Source of the DNA: Opitutales bacterium
GTDB lineage: Bacteria > Verrucomicrobiota > Verrucomicrobiia > Opitutales > UBA2987
Direction of reading: 5' to 3'
Assembly (NCBI GenBank): GCA_021772555.1
Contig: JAJFLT010000264.1
Span: 1 to 7,702 of the forward strand
DNA: 7,702 nt
Positions 1-7,041 of this stretch are shown piece by piece (positions within the stretch are counted from its first letter, which is position 1; the number at the start of each line of letters is the position of its first letter). The notes below the pieces were generated by a model that did no database searches, had not been told where the DNA came from, and saw only the letters and a program-made list of their open reading frames with translations. A program made the translations under genes and the position numbers.

Positions 1-12
1 AAGATCCAATTA

Positions 13-778
13 ATGGTGAAATTGCGCCCGTTTTATTGGGGCTTTTATGCCACCCGCATATACTTGCCGTTCTCCTCGTTAGCCAGGTCTTTCAAAAGAC
101 AGCGAAGGAATTTGTTACAGAGGGGCGGCAATTTCTTGCAAATGACAAGCCTTCCAGCAGTCGGCTGGAAAAGTGTCACCCGTTCGCGCAGTGTCCATTT
201 GATGGAGAGTGCAAAATCAAACGGCAATGTGAGAATAAGCGAGTTGGGAATTCTGGCCCACCTGGCAAAAGATTGCCCGGAGGGGAGCAACATTTTTGAA
301 ATCGGAACCTTCGATGGCCGGACGACTCTCAACCTGGCCTTAAACTCACCCCCAGCCTGTCGGGTTTATACCCTGGATTTGCCGTCCGGGACGGATACCA
401 AATACGATATTGAAAGTGGAGAAGAGCATTTTGTGAATAAAAAAAACCATCGGCGCCCGGTATGCTAAATATCAAGAGTTGTTGTCGCGCGATGTTTCGA
501 AAATCACTCAGTTAACGGGTGATTCCGCGGGATTCGATTACACTAAACACACGGACCGCTGCTCCCTTGTTTTCGTCGATGGATCCCATGCCTACGACTA
601 TGCCAAAGCCGACACCGAAACGGCCCTCAAACTCGTGTCTAAAGACGGGATCGTAATATGGCACGATTATGGCATCTGGCCGGGCGTGACCGCCGCCCTG
701 GAGGAGATCGATAAGGAAAAGGGATTGGGTTTAAAAAATATTAAAGGCACCAGCCTGGTATATTGGAAAAACGAGTAG
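13..778 (+). pseudogene. Class I SAM-dependent methyltransferase, frameshifted at an A8 run
   Basis: This is a Rossmann-fold SAM-dependent methyltransferase of the Methyltransf_24 type, in two frames. The first piece (13-468) holds an N-terminal region and SAM motif I, EIGTFDGRT (residues 96-104), then a strand ending in the acidic LDLP (D122). It then stops after a spurious tail. The second piece continues in the +1 frame from about 446 to the TAG at 776-778. It carries IGARY, FVDGSHAYDY (about 187-196) and IVIWHDYG (about 213-220), typical of this family. Removing one A from the run at 439-446 restores a continuous 254-residue protein. The ATG at 13 is provisional, because the frame is open to the left edge and no ribosome site is visible. 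The substrate is unknown; relatives often modify sugars or small molecules in surface-glycan clusters, which is only inference here. Family assignment is firm, functional status is not. Confidence 0.85.
439..446 (+). other. A8 homopolymer, frameshift site in the methyltransferase
   Basis: Eight consecutive A follow AAT in the methyltransferase. With eight A the frame reads N-K-K-N-H-R and stops at 466-468. With seven A it reads N-K-K-T-I-G-A-R-Y, which matches the family and runs to the natural end. Such a run is prone to sequencing error, to replication slippage and to RNA-polymerase slippage, so the lesion may be an artefact, a mutation or a slippage-rescued frame. Confidence 0.8.
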
Positions 779-810
779 TTGGCCTAAACCAAGCTCCGAC
801 GGCACCGGGT

Positions 811-839
811 TTGCCAGGTATCTGGACAATACGTAAATA
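811..839 (+). promoter_or_regulatory. Possible sigma70-type promoter upstream of the aldolase
   Basis: TTGCCA (811-816, five of six to TTGACA) is followed after 17 bases by TAAATA (834-839), a moderate -10 match. It lies about 95 bases before the GTG chosen for the aldolase and after the methyltransferase stop, so it would let the aldolase be transcribed on its own. This is pattern matching only. Confidence 0.3.
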
Positions 840-919
840 TAAACTTCGCTTCCTCCCGTGGAATGGCCATATTGCAGGACTCATTACGGAACAGGCGTAT
901 TAAACGACAAAAAACAGAG

Positions 920-924
920 AAGGA
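920..924 (+). promoter_or_regulatory. Ribosome binding site deciding the aldolase GTG start
   Basis: AAGGA lies 7 bases before GTG at 932. It favours that start over the in-frame ATG at 863, which would add 23 lysine- and arginine-rich residues not expected in this family. Confidence 0.6.
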
Positions 925-931
925 AACAAAC

Positions 932-1663
932 GTGATAAATTTGAAAAAAAGCCTCCGCGAAGGCAAATCGTTGATCGGAGCCATTGTCGAACTCGTGGGT
1001 ATGGATCGAATGCAACTGGAGCGCAGCCTCGAAAAAAGTTCAAAACCTTACGACTTCTTAATGGCGGATAGCCAGCATAGCCCTTTCACCGAACCGGATC
1101 TGATAGCCCTGTGTCAAACCGCCGATGAATTATCTATGCCGGTGGTATTCCGTATCATGGACACCAAGCAAATCTACCTGATCGGAAAATACCTCGACCT
1201 CGGAGCCGTTGGAATCGAAGTTCCTCAAGTCAACACGCCCCAAACGGCGGCAGAAGCGGTCGAAAAATTCTACTACCCGCCTCTCGGGATCCGCAGTATT
1301 GGCGGCAATTACCGCGCCCCGCTCGGCTTCGAAGACAAGAACGAGCACTTTGCCTATACGGACTTATGGAACCAAACCGGGCTTCTCATGGTCCAGGTGG
1401 AAACCGTACGGGCCGTGATGGGTTCCCAAACGCTGGCCCGGCCAGGTATCGATTGCCTCTCCTTCGGGCCCGTTGACCTGATGCACGACGTGCACTTCAA
1501 TCCCCACCCCCAACTAACCACTCTGGACGACTGCGTCCGGCACGTGGTCAAAGAACTCGAAGACACCAACACTGTCGTTTGCTTTCGTCACGGGAAACCG
1601 GAAAACCGTCAAAAATACCTCGACCTCGGAGCCCGCATCCTCCTCGAAAGACCGCCCGCTTAA
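932..1663 (+). CDS. HpcH/HpaI-type aldolase family protein
   Basis: This is a TIM-barrel class II aldolase of the HpcH/HpaI (citrate-lyase-like) family. Members cleave or form 2-keto-3-deoxy or 4-hydroxy-2-oxo acids with a divalent metal, in the cytoplasm. Visible marks from the GTG start (243 residues): DFLMADSQHSP with the catalytic-type His49, VFRIMD with substrate-binding-type Arg74, GAVGIEVPQVNT (91-102), YPPLGIRSIGG (115-125), the metal ligand Glu157 in MVQVET, and Asp182 in FGPVDL. An AAGGA site 7 bases upstream supports the start. The C-terminus is odd: it ends at RILLERPPA, perhaps 20-30 residues earlier than HpcH or GarL (about 256-262 residues), so the last barrel elements may be missing. 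The coding sequence for KYLDLGA occurs twice with identical codons. The true substrate is not deducible. The family is clear, full activity uncertain. Confidence 0.85.
   Translation: MINLKKSLREGKSLIGAIVELVGMDRMQLERSLEKSSKPYDFLMADSQHSPFTEPDLIALCQTADELSMPVVFRIMDTKQIYLIGKYLDLGAVGIEVPQVNTPQTAAEAVEKFYYPPLGIRSIGGNYRAPLGFEDKNEHFAYTDLWNQTGLLMVQVETVRAVMGSQTLARPGIDCLSFGPVDLMHDVHFNPHPQLTTLDDCVRHVVKELEDTNTVVCFRHGKPENRQKYLDLGARILLERPPA
1186..1207 (+). repeat. Exact 22-bp direct repeat, copy 1, inside the aldolase
   Basis: The 22 bases at 1186-1207 are identical to 1612-1633. Both copies lie in the same frame and encode K-Y-L-D-L-G-A with identical codons. The bases flanking on each side differ. Copies start 426 bases (142 codons) apart. 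Confidence 0.9.
1612..1633 (+). repeat. Exact 22-bp direct repeat, copy 2, near the aldolase C-terminus
   Basis: This is the second copy of the repeat at 1186-1207, followed by only nine more residues before the stop. Recombination between copies would delete 426 bases in frame. Confidence 0.9.
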
Positions 1664-1712
1664 TTGAATACTGGATTAAGCGGAAGTATCTACCAAAGCC
1701 TCAAAATTCTTC

Positions 1713-4700
1713 TCAACTATCCGGAAGTTCTGATTGTAAGTTGGCGGCCGTCGGCGTAGGCGATGGAGCACCACCAAAGGGTTCTACCATTGTTTCGGGT
1801 TTGTGGAGAATTTTTTCCCGCAGATCGCTTAAAAGGGTATAGATTACCGGCACCACAAAAAGCGTTAGCAATGTGCTCGTGGTAAGCCCTCCCACCGCCA
1901 CCACGCCGAGCGGGCGGCGGCTCTCGGCCCCGGCTCCGAACCCGATGGCGATGGGCATGATCCCCGCGATGGTGGAAAAACTGGTCATCAGAATGGGGCG
2001 TAGGCGGATACGCCCGGCGGCCACGATGGCCTCAAAGGTTTCCAGGCCCTTGGCCCGCTGCTGATTGGCGAACTCTACCAACAGGATGGCGTTCTTGGTC
2101 GCCAGTGCAATGAGCAGAACGAGACCGATCTGGCTGAATAAGTTCATATTCATGGCCGGAATACGCGGGACCCAGTGAGTCAGGGTCCCAACCCAACTAG
2201 GCGCATCGGGCGCGAAATTGGCCCAGCCGTAAAGCATGTTGCCCAGTACGTCCACCTGCCCCAATAGCCAGAGTCCTCCGAAGGCACCGATGGAGGCCAG
2301 GGGGATCGTCATCATGACGGTAAAAGGATGCACGAGGCTCTCGAACTGCGAGGCCAGAACCATGAAAACAACCAGCAGGGCCACTCCGATGATGAAGAAT
2401 ATATCCTGCCCGGTGTCGCGAAGCTGGCGGCTCTGTCCGCCCCATTCGTAGCGAACCCCGGCCGGCATGGTTTCCGCCAGGACGGCTTCCACCCGCTCCA
2501 TGGCGGTGCCCAGGGGCATGTTCATGGGCGTGCCCTCGAGCGTGATGGAGCGGTAGCGGTTGTAGTGGTAGACGGCGTTGGGCCCGCCATTGGACACGAG
2601 ATCGACCACATTGCTCAACTGGGTTAACTGGCCCGCATTGTTCCGCACGTAGAGCCGTTCGACATCGCCGGGTGTCAGCCGGGAATCGCGGTCCAGTTGT
2701 ACCATGACATCGTATTCCTTGCCTCCGCGCTTGATTTTACTCAAATCCAGTCCGCCAAAAAGTATTTGCAGGGTCTGCGAAAGCTCCTCAATGGAAACGC
2801 CCAGAACCGCCGCACGGTTGCGATCTATTTGCACGAACAATTCCGGTTTGTTGAGTTGATAATTGGGCCGCAGATTGCCCAGGAAACCTTCTCCCCGCAG
2901 CCGGTTGGTCAACTCACCCGCGAATTCATTCAATTCTTCCAGATCGTGATGCTGCAATACCAGTTGAAAAGGCTGCCCAAAACCCCCGCTGATGGCCTTG
3001 GGAATATTGGGAAAAGCAATGGCCCCTTCGATCTCCCCGAAAAAACGCGCCCCGATACCATTGGGGCCTTTGACAATATCCTGCACCGAGCGGTCGCGCT
3101 CATCCTTGAATCGGGCAAACATAACCCCGAAGTTGGATTGCCCCGGACCGTTGAATGGTAATGCCACAGCCGCAAAATAGCCCTCTACTTCCGGTACCTC
3201 GGATATGATTTTCTCCATCTTCTGGACCATGCGATCGGTGTATTCGCTCGTCGCCCCTTCCGGCGCCAGGGCAATGCAAAAGAGATTTCCCTTGTCCTCT
3301 TCAGGTAAAAAATCGCGCTCCAGTTGGTTGTAAATGTAATAGCTCCCAACCATTGTCATGACGATCAATACGACCACGCTGGGACGGTGGCGGAGGGCGA
3401 ATCGAAGGAGTTTGACATAAACCCGCGTAATCCCGTCGAGGCAACCCTCGAAAAAGAGAAAAACCCGGCCATGTTTCTCCTTTTCCACCGGCCTTAGAAG
3501 CCGGGAAGAAATCATCGGAGTAAGGGACAGCGCGATAAAGGACGAAATTACCACGGAACCGGCCAGAGCGATGGCGAATTCAATGAAGAGCCGGCCAGTC
3601 AGGCTGGTTTGCAGCGCCATGGGCAAAAAAACGGCCACCAGAGCCAGGGTCGTGGCAATGACCGCGAATACGATCTCCCTCATTCCCTGGAAAGCAGCAT
3701 CCATCGGCTTCATGCCCTCCTCGATATGGCGGTAGATATTTTCCAGCACCACGATGGAGTCGTCCACCACCACCCCGATGGTAAGAATAAGTGCCATCAT
3801 GGTAACAATGTTGATGGAAAAACCGAGCAGCGAAAGCAGGGCAAAAGTCCCGATAATGGCGACCGGAATGCTGATTACCGGAATGAAAGTCGAGCGGACG
3901 TTGCGCAAGAAAAGAAAAATGGTAACGATTACCAGAATAAACGCCACCCCCAGAGTTATCCAGACTTCCCGTATGGCCCTCTCCACATAAACGCTTTCGT
4001 CGTAGGCGATAAAATACTCGAAACCCTCAGGCATGGTGGCGGACAGGCGCTCCATCTCCGCCTTGATGCCTCGCGCCACCTGGATGGTATTGGATTTGGA
4101 TTGTTTGATGACACCCAGGCCGATGGCCGGTTTGGAGGTGTAACGGGCCACCGTGCGTTCATCCTCAACCCCTCTCTCCGCTCTGCCAATATCGTGCAGC
4201 CGTATGAGGTTGGCCCCATCTTCGCGAATGACCAATTTGTTGAACTCCTCCACCGTTTTCAGTTCGCCCTTGGTCTGAATGGCCAGTTCCCGCTGCCGGT
4301 TTTCAACCCGGCCGCTGGGCAATTCGATATTTTGACTCCGCAAAGCATCCCGCACATCCAGCACCGTGACCCCACGCGCCGCCATTTTTTCCGAATCGAG
4401 CCAGAGACGCATGGCGAATCGTTTGCTCCCTCCCAGGATGACATTGCTGACTCCGCGCACGGTCTGCAATGGATCCTTGATGTTGTCCTCGGCATATTGG
4501 GAAAGCTCCATCGTAGTGCGGTTGTCACTAAAAACCGCCACCCACAAAAAGGGCCTCGCGTCGCCATCCTGTTTGGCCACCACCGGCTCTTCCACCTCCT
4601 CGGGAAGACGACCGCGAATGCGGGCTACGCGGTCGCGCACATCTTGGGCGGCCAGCTCGATATCCCGGGAAAGATGAAACTCGATGGTGATGCTGCTGAC

Positions 4701-4961
4701 CTGTTCACGGCTCTCCGAAGACATGATCTTGATGCCCTCGGTGGTGTTGATAACCTCTTCCAGTCTTTCCGTGATTTCCGTTTCCACCACCTCGGCGCTG
4801 GCCCCCGGGTAAACCGTCAGAACGTTGACGATGGGAGGATCGACATCGGGGAGTTCCCGCACCGGCAATCGGCTCAGGCCGATCAATCCAAACAAAATCA
4901 GGGCCAGGCTCATCATGGAGGCAAAGACGGGCCGCTTGATGCAGATTTCCGGCAGTTTCAT
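1713..4961 (-). CDS. RND multidrug-type efflux permease (AcrB/MexB superfamily)
   Basis: This is a 1082-residue inner-membrane RND pump, the usual length for the HAE-1 or AcrB-like group (about 1030-1050) plus an insertion. It starts with the typical MKLPEICIKRPVFA and first transmembrane helix, then the periplasmic porter half (PDVDPPIVNV, YPGASAEVVE). The second transmembrane block carries the proton-relay pair D400-D401 in GVVVDDSIVVLENIY. A second porter half follows, then the last block with the relay Lys956 in ATKNAILLVEF and RIRLRPILMTS. Proton-driven export of hydrophobic compounds from periplasm or inner-membrane leaflet is the family function; the substrate cannot be read. Residues about 902-938 form an unusually long periplasmic loop between two late transmembrane helices. 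It lies 69 bases after the adaptor gene on the same strand, so the two are probably co-transcribed. No outer-membrane channel gene is present. There is no obvious Shine-Dalgarno before the ATG. Confidence 0.95.
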   Translation of the reverse strand: MKLPEICIKRPVFASMMSLALILFGLIGLSRLPVRELPDVDPPIVNVLTVYPGASAEVVETEITERLEEVINTTEGIKIMSSESREQVSSITIEFHLSRDIELAAQDVRDRVARIRGRLPEEVEEPVVAKQDGDARPFLWVAVFSDNRTTMELSQYAEDNIKDPLQTVRGVSNVILGGSKRFAMRLWLDSEKMAARGVTVLDVRDALRSQNIELPSGRVENRQRELAIQTKGELKTVEEFNKLVIREDGANLIRLHDIGRAERGVEDERTVARYTSKPAIGLGVIKQSKSNTIQVARGIKAEMERLSATMPEGFEYFIAYDESVYVERAIREVWITLGVAFILVIVTIFLFLRNVRSTFIPVISIPVAIIGTFALLSLLGFSINIVTMMALILTIGVVVDDSIVVLENIYRHIEEGMKPMDAAFQGMREIVFAVIATTLALVAVFLPMALQTSLTGRLFIEFAIALAGSVVISSFIALSLTPMISSRLLRPVEKEKHGRVFLFFEGCLDGITRVYVKLLRFALRHRPSVVVLIVMTMVGSYYIYNQLERDFLPEEDKGNLFCIALAPEGATSEYTDRMVQKMEKIISEVPEVEGYFAAVALPFNGPGQSNFGVMFARFKDERDRSVQDIVKGPNGIGARFFGEIEGAIAFPNIPKAISGGFGQPFQLVLQHHDLEELNEFAGELTNRLRGEGFLGNLRPNYQLNKPELFVQIDRNRAAVLGVSIEELSQTLQILFGGLDLSKIKRGGKEYDVMVQLDRDSRLTPGDVERLYVRNNAGQLTQLSNVVDLVSNGGPNAVYHYNRYRSITLEGTPMNMPLGTAMERVEAVLAETMPAGVRYEWGGQSRQLRDTGQDIFFIIGVALLVVFMVLASQFESLVHPFTVMMTIPLASIGAFGGLWLLGQVDVLGNMLYGWANFAPDAPSWVGTLTHWVPRIPAMNMNLFSQIGLVLLIALATKNAILLVEFANQQRAKGLETFEAIVAAGRIRLRPILMTSFSTIAGIMPIAIGFGAGAESRRPLGVVAVGGLTTSTLLTLFVVPVIYTLLSDLREKILHKPETMVEPFGGAPSPTPTAANLQSELPDS

Positions 4962-5030
4962 TTCGAGATTTTGTATTTAGGGGTTAATGGAAAATTATTT
5001 TGTGGGGAAGAAAAGGCCAGTCTGAATCAC

Positions 5031-6122
5031 TCAGGAGGCCCCGCTATCGGCAGCGTCGGTTTGGGGATTGACGGGGGTTCCGGGGCCGACTTTCTGGTGA
5101 CCCTCCACGATGACCCTTTCACCCGTGCTGAGCCCTTCCAAAATCTCCACCGCGCCCTCCAGCCGGATCCCGGAGCGAACATTGCGCACTTGAGCCAGGT
5201 TCTCGTCGTCAACCACCATTACAACCGCGCTGTCGGCCTGCACAATAAGGGCGGACTCCGGAATGACCAGAGCATCCTCCTTGACCTGCAGGACGAGTTT
5301 AAGGTTGCCGAACATACCTGGCTTGAGGACCCCTGATTCGTTATTAATAAAAGCGCGCACCAACACATTGCGGGTCGTCACCTCCACCTCCGGGGAAATG
5401 AAATAAACCTCTCCGGTAAAAGTGCGCTCGGGATAAGCCGCCACCTTAATATCGATCCGCTGACCGGTCTGCAATTGCCCGATGAAGCGCTCGGGGACAT
5501 CGAAATCCGCTTTGATGGGGTCCATATTGACTAACACGGTCATGGATTGGCCCACCTGCACGAACTGGCCCGGACTCACCTCACGGTAACCGACCACGCC
5601 GTCGAAAGGGGCCAGTATACGGGCATCTTTAAGTTCCCGCTTGCGCAGTTCCAGGGTAGCGGCGGCGGCATCGAGATCGCCGATGGACTGGTCATAGGCC
5701 TGCTCTGAAATGGTCTTGGTCTCCAGCAGGGACTTATTGCGGTCGCGATTGGTTCGGGCCAGGGTAAAATTGGCCTCCGCCTCTGCCAGGCGGGCGCTTA
5801 ATTTTTGATCGTCCAGAGCCACCAAAAGCCTGCCTTCTTGTATGGAATCGCCCTCCTCGAAATGGATCTGGCGGATCAACCCGCTGATTTCACTCTTGAT
5901 TTCCACCCTTTCGTTGGGGGTCAGCGAACCCACCAAATCGATGACCTCGGTCACTTCTTGCTGGACCACCGGCGCCACCACAACATTGACCGCAAATACT
6001 TCCTGCGGCCCACTGTCCCCACCGCCACCGCAACCGGAAAATAGCATCGCTGCCGACGCCAGGACCAGCGCTCCGCAGGCGGCCAGATATGGGTATAACC
6101 GAATTTTTAGCAGGATATTCAT
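5031..6122 (-). CDS. RND efflux periplasmic adaptor (membrane fusion) lipoprotein
   Basis: This is the AcrA/MexA-type adaptor that links the RND permease to an outer-membrane channel. From the ATG at 6122 it has 363 residues. A signal sequence with two basic residues (MNILLKIRLYPY), a hydrophobic stretch and LFSGC give a lipoprotein-like cleavage at Cys31, followed by a glycine-rich linker. Then come a first barrel/lipoyl half (VEIKSEISGLIRQIHFEEGD), an alpha-hairpin rich in Ala, Glu, Leu and Arg (about residues 104-168), a second lipoyl half (ILAPFDGVVGYREVSPGQFV), and beta-barrel and proximal domains (LKPGMFGNLKL, ALVIPESALIV). An in-frame ATG at 6158 would add 12 acidic residues ahead of the signal peptide. 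I judge 6122 likelier although neither start has a convincing ribosome site. It is the first gene of a two-gene operon with the permease. Confidence 0.92.
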   Translation of the reverse strand: MNILLKIRLYPYLAACGALVLASAAMLFSGCGGGGDSGPQEVFAVNVVVAPVVQQEVTEVIDLVGSLTPNERVEIKSEISGLIRQIHFEEGDSIQEGRLLVALDDQKLSARLAEAEANFTLARTNRDRNKSLLETKTISEQAYDQSIGDLDAAAATLELRKRELKDARILAPFDGVVGYREVSPGQFVQVGQSMTVLVNMDPIKADFDVPERFIGQLQTGQRIDIKVAAYPERTFTGEVYFISPEVEVTTRNVLVRAFINNESGVLKPGMFGNLKLVLQVKEDALVIPESALIVQADSAVVMVVDDENLAQVRNVRSGIRLEGAVEILEGLSTGERVIVEGHQKVGPGTPVNPQTDAADSGAS

Positions 6123-6203
6123 AAGCAATGGGAGGGGTTCTACCGTTTCTGCAGCCATCGATAAAGGCTACTGGGTTCGAACTACCATTAATCAATCATA
6201 AAA

Positions 6204-6229
6204 AGCGCATAGTAGAGAATATAAGCGCT
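6204..6229. promoter_or_regulatory. Weak dyad AGCGC/GCGCT upstream of the efflux operon
   Basis: AGCGC (6204-6208) and its reverse complement GCGCT (6225-6229) flank 16 AT-rich bases, 82 bases upstream of the adaptor ATG at 6122. The position suits a regulator site for the operon, but 5-bp arms arise often by chance. No regulator gene lies next to the operon in this window. Confidence 0.2.
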
Positions 6230-6296
6230 AAAGCAAGAAATTCGGCACCTTCACAATGAAGTCCTTACGGGGGAACAGATAACCGCCCCAAAAGAT

Positions 6297-6341
6297 ATAC
6301 CGGAACCATCCCCGAGGTAAATTCAGGAATAGATACCGGAA
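6297..6341. repeat. Short direct repeat ATACCGGAA in the globin/efflux intergenic gap
   Basis: ATACCGGAA occurs at 6297-6305 and 6333-6341, 36 bases apart, between the globin stop and the adaptor gene. It could be a paired binding site upstream of the efflux operon or chance. The rest of the 208-base gap (6159-6366) shows no gene and no convincing terminator. Confidence 0.25.
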
Positions 6342-6366
6342 ACTCTTTAAAATAGAGAAAAGCCGG

Positions 6367-6786
6367 TCAAGCCGCCAGCTCACTGGAGGCGGCCGCGATC
6401 ATAACGCTGGCCAGGAGACTATAGGCTTCCTCCCATGCCTCTCGTACCGGCTGGGTAAAATTTTCCCCCAATCCCTGCCCCAGAGTCCAGATGAGGGCCT
6501 GCCCGACAAATTCGTAGTGCTCCTCTTTGGTCCCGTAGGCAACGTGCTAGCGACCCATTTTCTCGACCACCGGTACCAGAATTTCCGGACTTTCCAGGTT
6601 CTTCACCACAAAAGCCAGGCTGGCCATCAATTTGCGACCCTGGACGGATCGCTCCGTCTTGAAAAGAGGCTTAACCGAGGGCGCGATCTCAAACAGGCGT
6701 GTATAAAACAAATCTGCCGCCGTCTCGGCGATCGGCGCGACTTTTTGGAAACTCTCTTTAACGTATCGAATTTGTTCTGGTGTCAT
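6367..6786 (-). pseudogene. Single-domain bacterial globin interrupted by an in-frame TAG
   Basis: This is a Vitreoscilla-hemoglobin-like globin, the heme-binding family that handles O2 and NO in the cytoplasm. Read from ATG 6786, 79 residues reach a TAG (6549-6547), and the same frame continues for 59 residues to TGA at 6369-6367. The total of 139 codon positions is normal for the family (VHb 146). Visible elements: FY at 27-28 (Tyr B10), PLF with Phe42 (CD1), Gln49 as a likely distal E7, then KMGR, the stop, and HVAYGTKEEHY. In that last stretch H81 aligns with the proximal heme ligand His85 of VHb and Y91 with its Tyr95. WTLGQGLGENFTQPVREAW and YSLLASVMIAA close the fold. The 79-residue product alone would lack the proximal ligand and helices F-H. 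No frameshift or second lesion is seen, so the change is recent, an error, or read through. Confidence 0.9.
6547..6549 (-). other. In-frame amber codon before the globin proximal histidine
   Basis: TAG (CTA on the plus strand) sits between the Arg79 codon CGC and the proximal His codon CAC. VHb has Lys at this position and relatives have a basic or polar residue, so a single change from AAG or CAG would explain it. Confidence 0.9.
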
Positions 6787-6808
6787 GGTAGAATTTTCCG
6801 GGTTGTGC

Positions 6809-6826
6809 CGGACGCTCTAACGTCCG
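6809..6826. promoter_or_regulatory. 6-bp hairpin CGGACG/CGTCCG in the globin leader
   Basis: CGGACG (6809-6814) and CGTCCG (6821-6826) form a perfect stem with a 6-base loop, 22 bases upstream of the globin ATG on the minus strand. There is no U-tract after it in the globin direction, so it is not a standard terminator. It could affect globin mRNA stability or translation. Confidence 0.35.
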
Positions 6827-6841
6827 CTTTAATAGTGTCAA
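6814..6841 (-). promoter_or_regulatory. Possible globin promoter with consensus -35
   Basis: On the minus strand TTGACA (6841-6836) matches the -35 consensus exactly. The best -10 at 16 bases is TAGAGC (6819-6814), which is poor. A strong -35 with a weak -10 and an upstream dyad would fit a regulated promoter, but this is inference from short motifs. Confidence 0.3.
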
Positions 6842-6844
6842 ACG

Positions 6845-6869
6845 GTAATTAACAACAGATGTTAATTAC
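6845..6869. promoter_or_regulatory. Perfect 9-bp inverted repeat, candidate operator
   Basis: GTAATTAAC (6845-6853) and GTTAATTAC (6861-6869) are exact reverse complements around a 7-base spacer. The dyad lies in the 255-base divergent gap between globin and receiver, ending 3 bases upstream of the TTGACA that faces the globin. The size and symmetry suit a dimeric transcription factor. I do not recognise it as a site of a named regulator. Confidence 0.5.
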
Positions 6870-7041
6870 TCGCCCTTGAAAGATCGGTCCTCGATATCGC
6901 CGGTTTAACACTTTTTTTGAAAACACAGCCTAAAGTCGGAACCGGGGAAATCGAATTATCATATAGAGCTTCTTTAATAGTTACGCGGAAAATAAGGCCG
7001 GCATTGTATAGATCGAACAACTAAAGATAACTCCAACCAAA

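Noticed and set aside
784..984. Small minus-strand open frame across the methyltransferase/aldolase gap
   Set aside because: It has no recognisable motif or ribosome site and overlaps the aldolase start. It is better read as noncoding.
1664..1712. Possible bidirectional terminator between the convergent aldolase and RND genes
   Set aside because: Only a 5-bp ATACT/AGTAT pairing with a 12-base loop and no T-tract is present, which is too weak to call.
3609..5336. Long open frame on the plus strand (575 codons) opposite the RND and adaptor genes
   Set aside because: It is antisense to two well-recognised genes, is rich in His, Gln, Asp and Gly with no domain pattern, and spans their intergenic gap. 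It fits a shadow frame produced by codon bias.
6174..6188. GGTTCGAAC resembling a tRNA T-loop
   Set aside because: The flanking bases do not form a T-stem and there is no acceptor stem, D-arm or anticodon arm around it. It is only a short palindrome.
6344..6357. CTCT/AGAG hairpin downstream of the globin as a terminator
   Set aside because: The stem has four pairs, is AT-rich in the loop and is not followed by a clear T-run in the globin direction.
6911..6917. T7 run in the divergent region as a terminator tail
   Set aside because: No stable stem precedes it on the plus strand, and no gene ends just upstream.
6930..6957. Flagellar sigma28-like promoter (TAAA then CGA about 16 bases on) before the receiver
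   Set aside because: The -10 half matches the GCCGATAA consensus at only about three positions, and no flagellar genes are in view.
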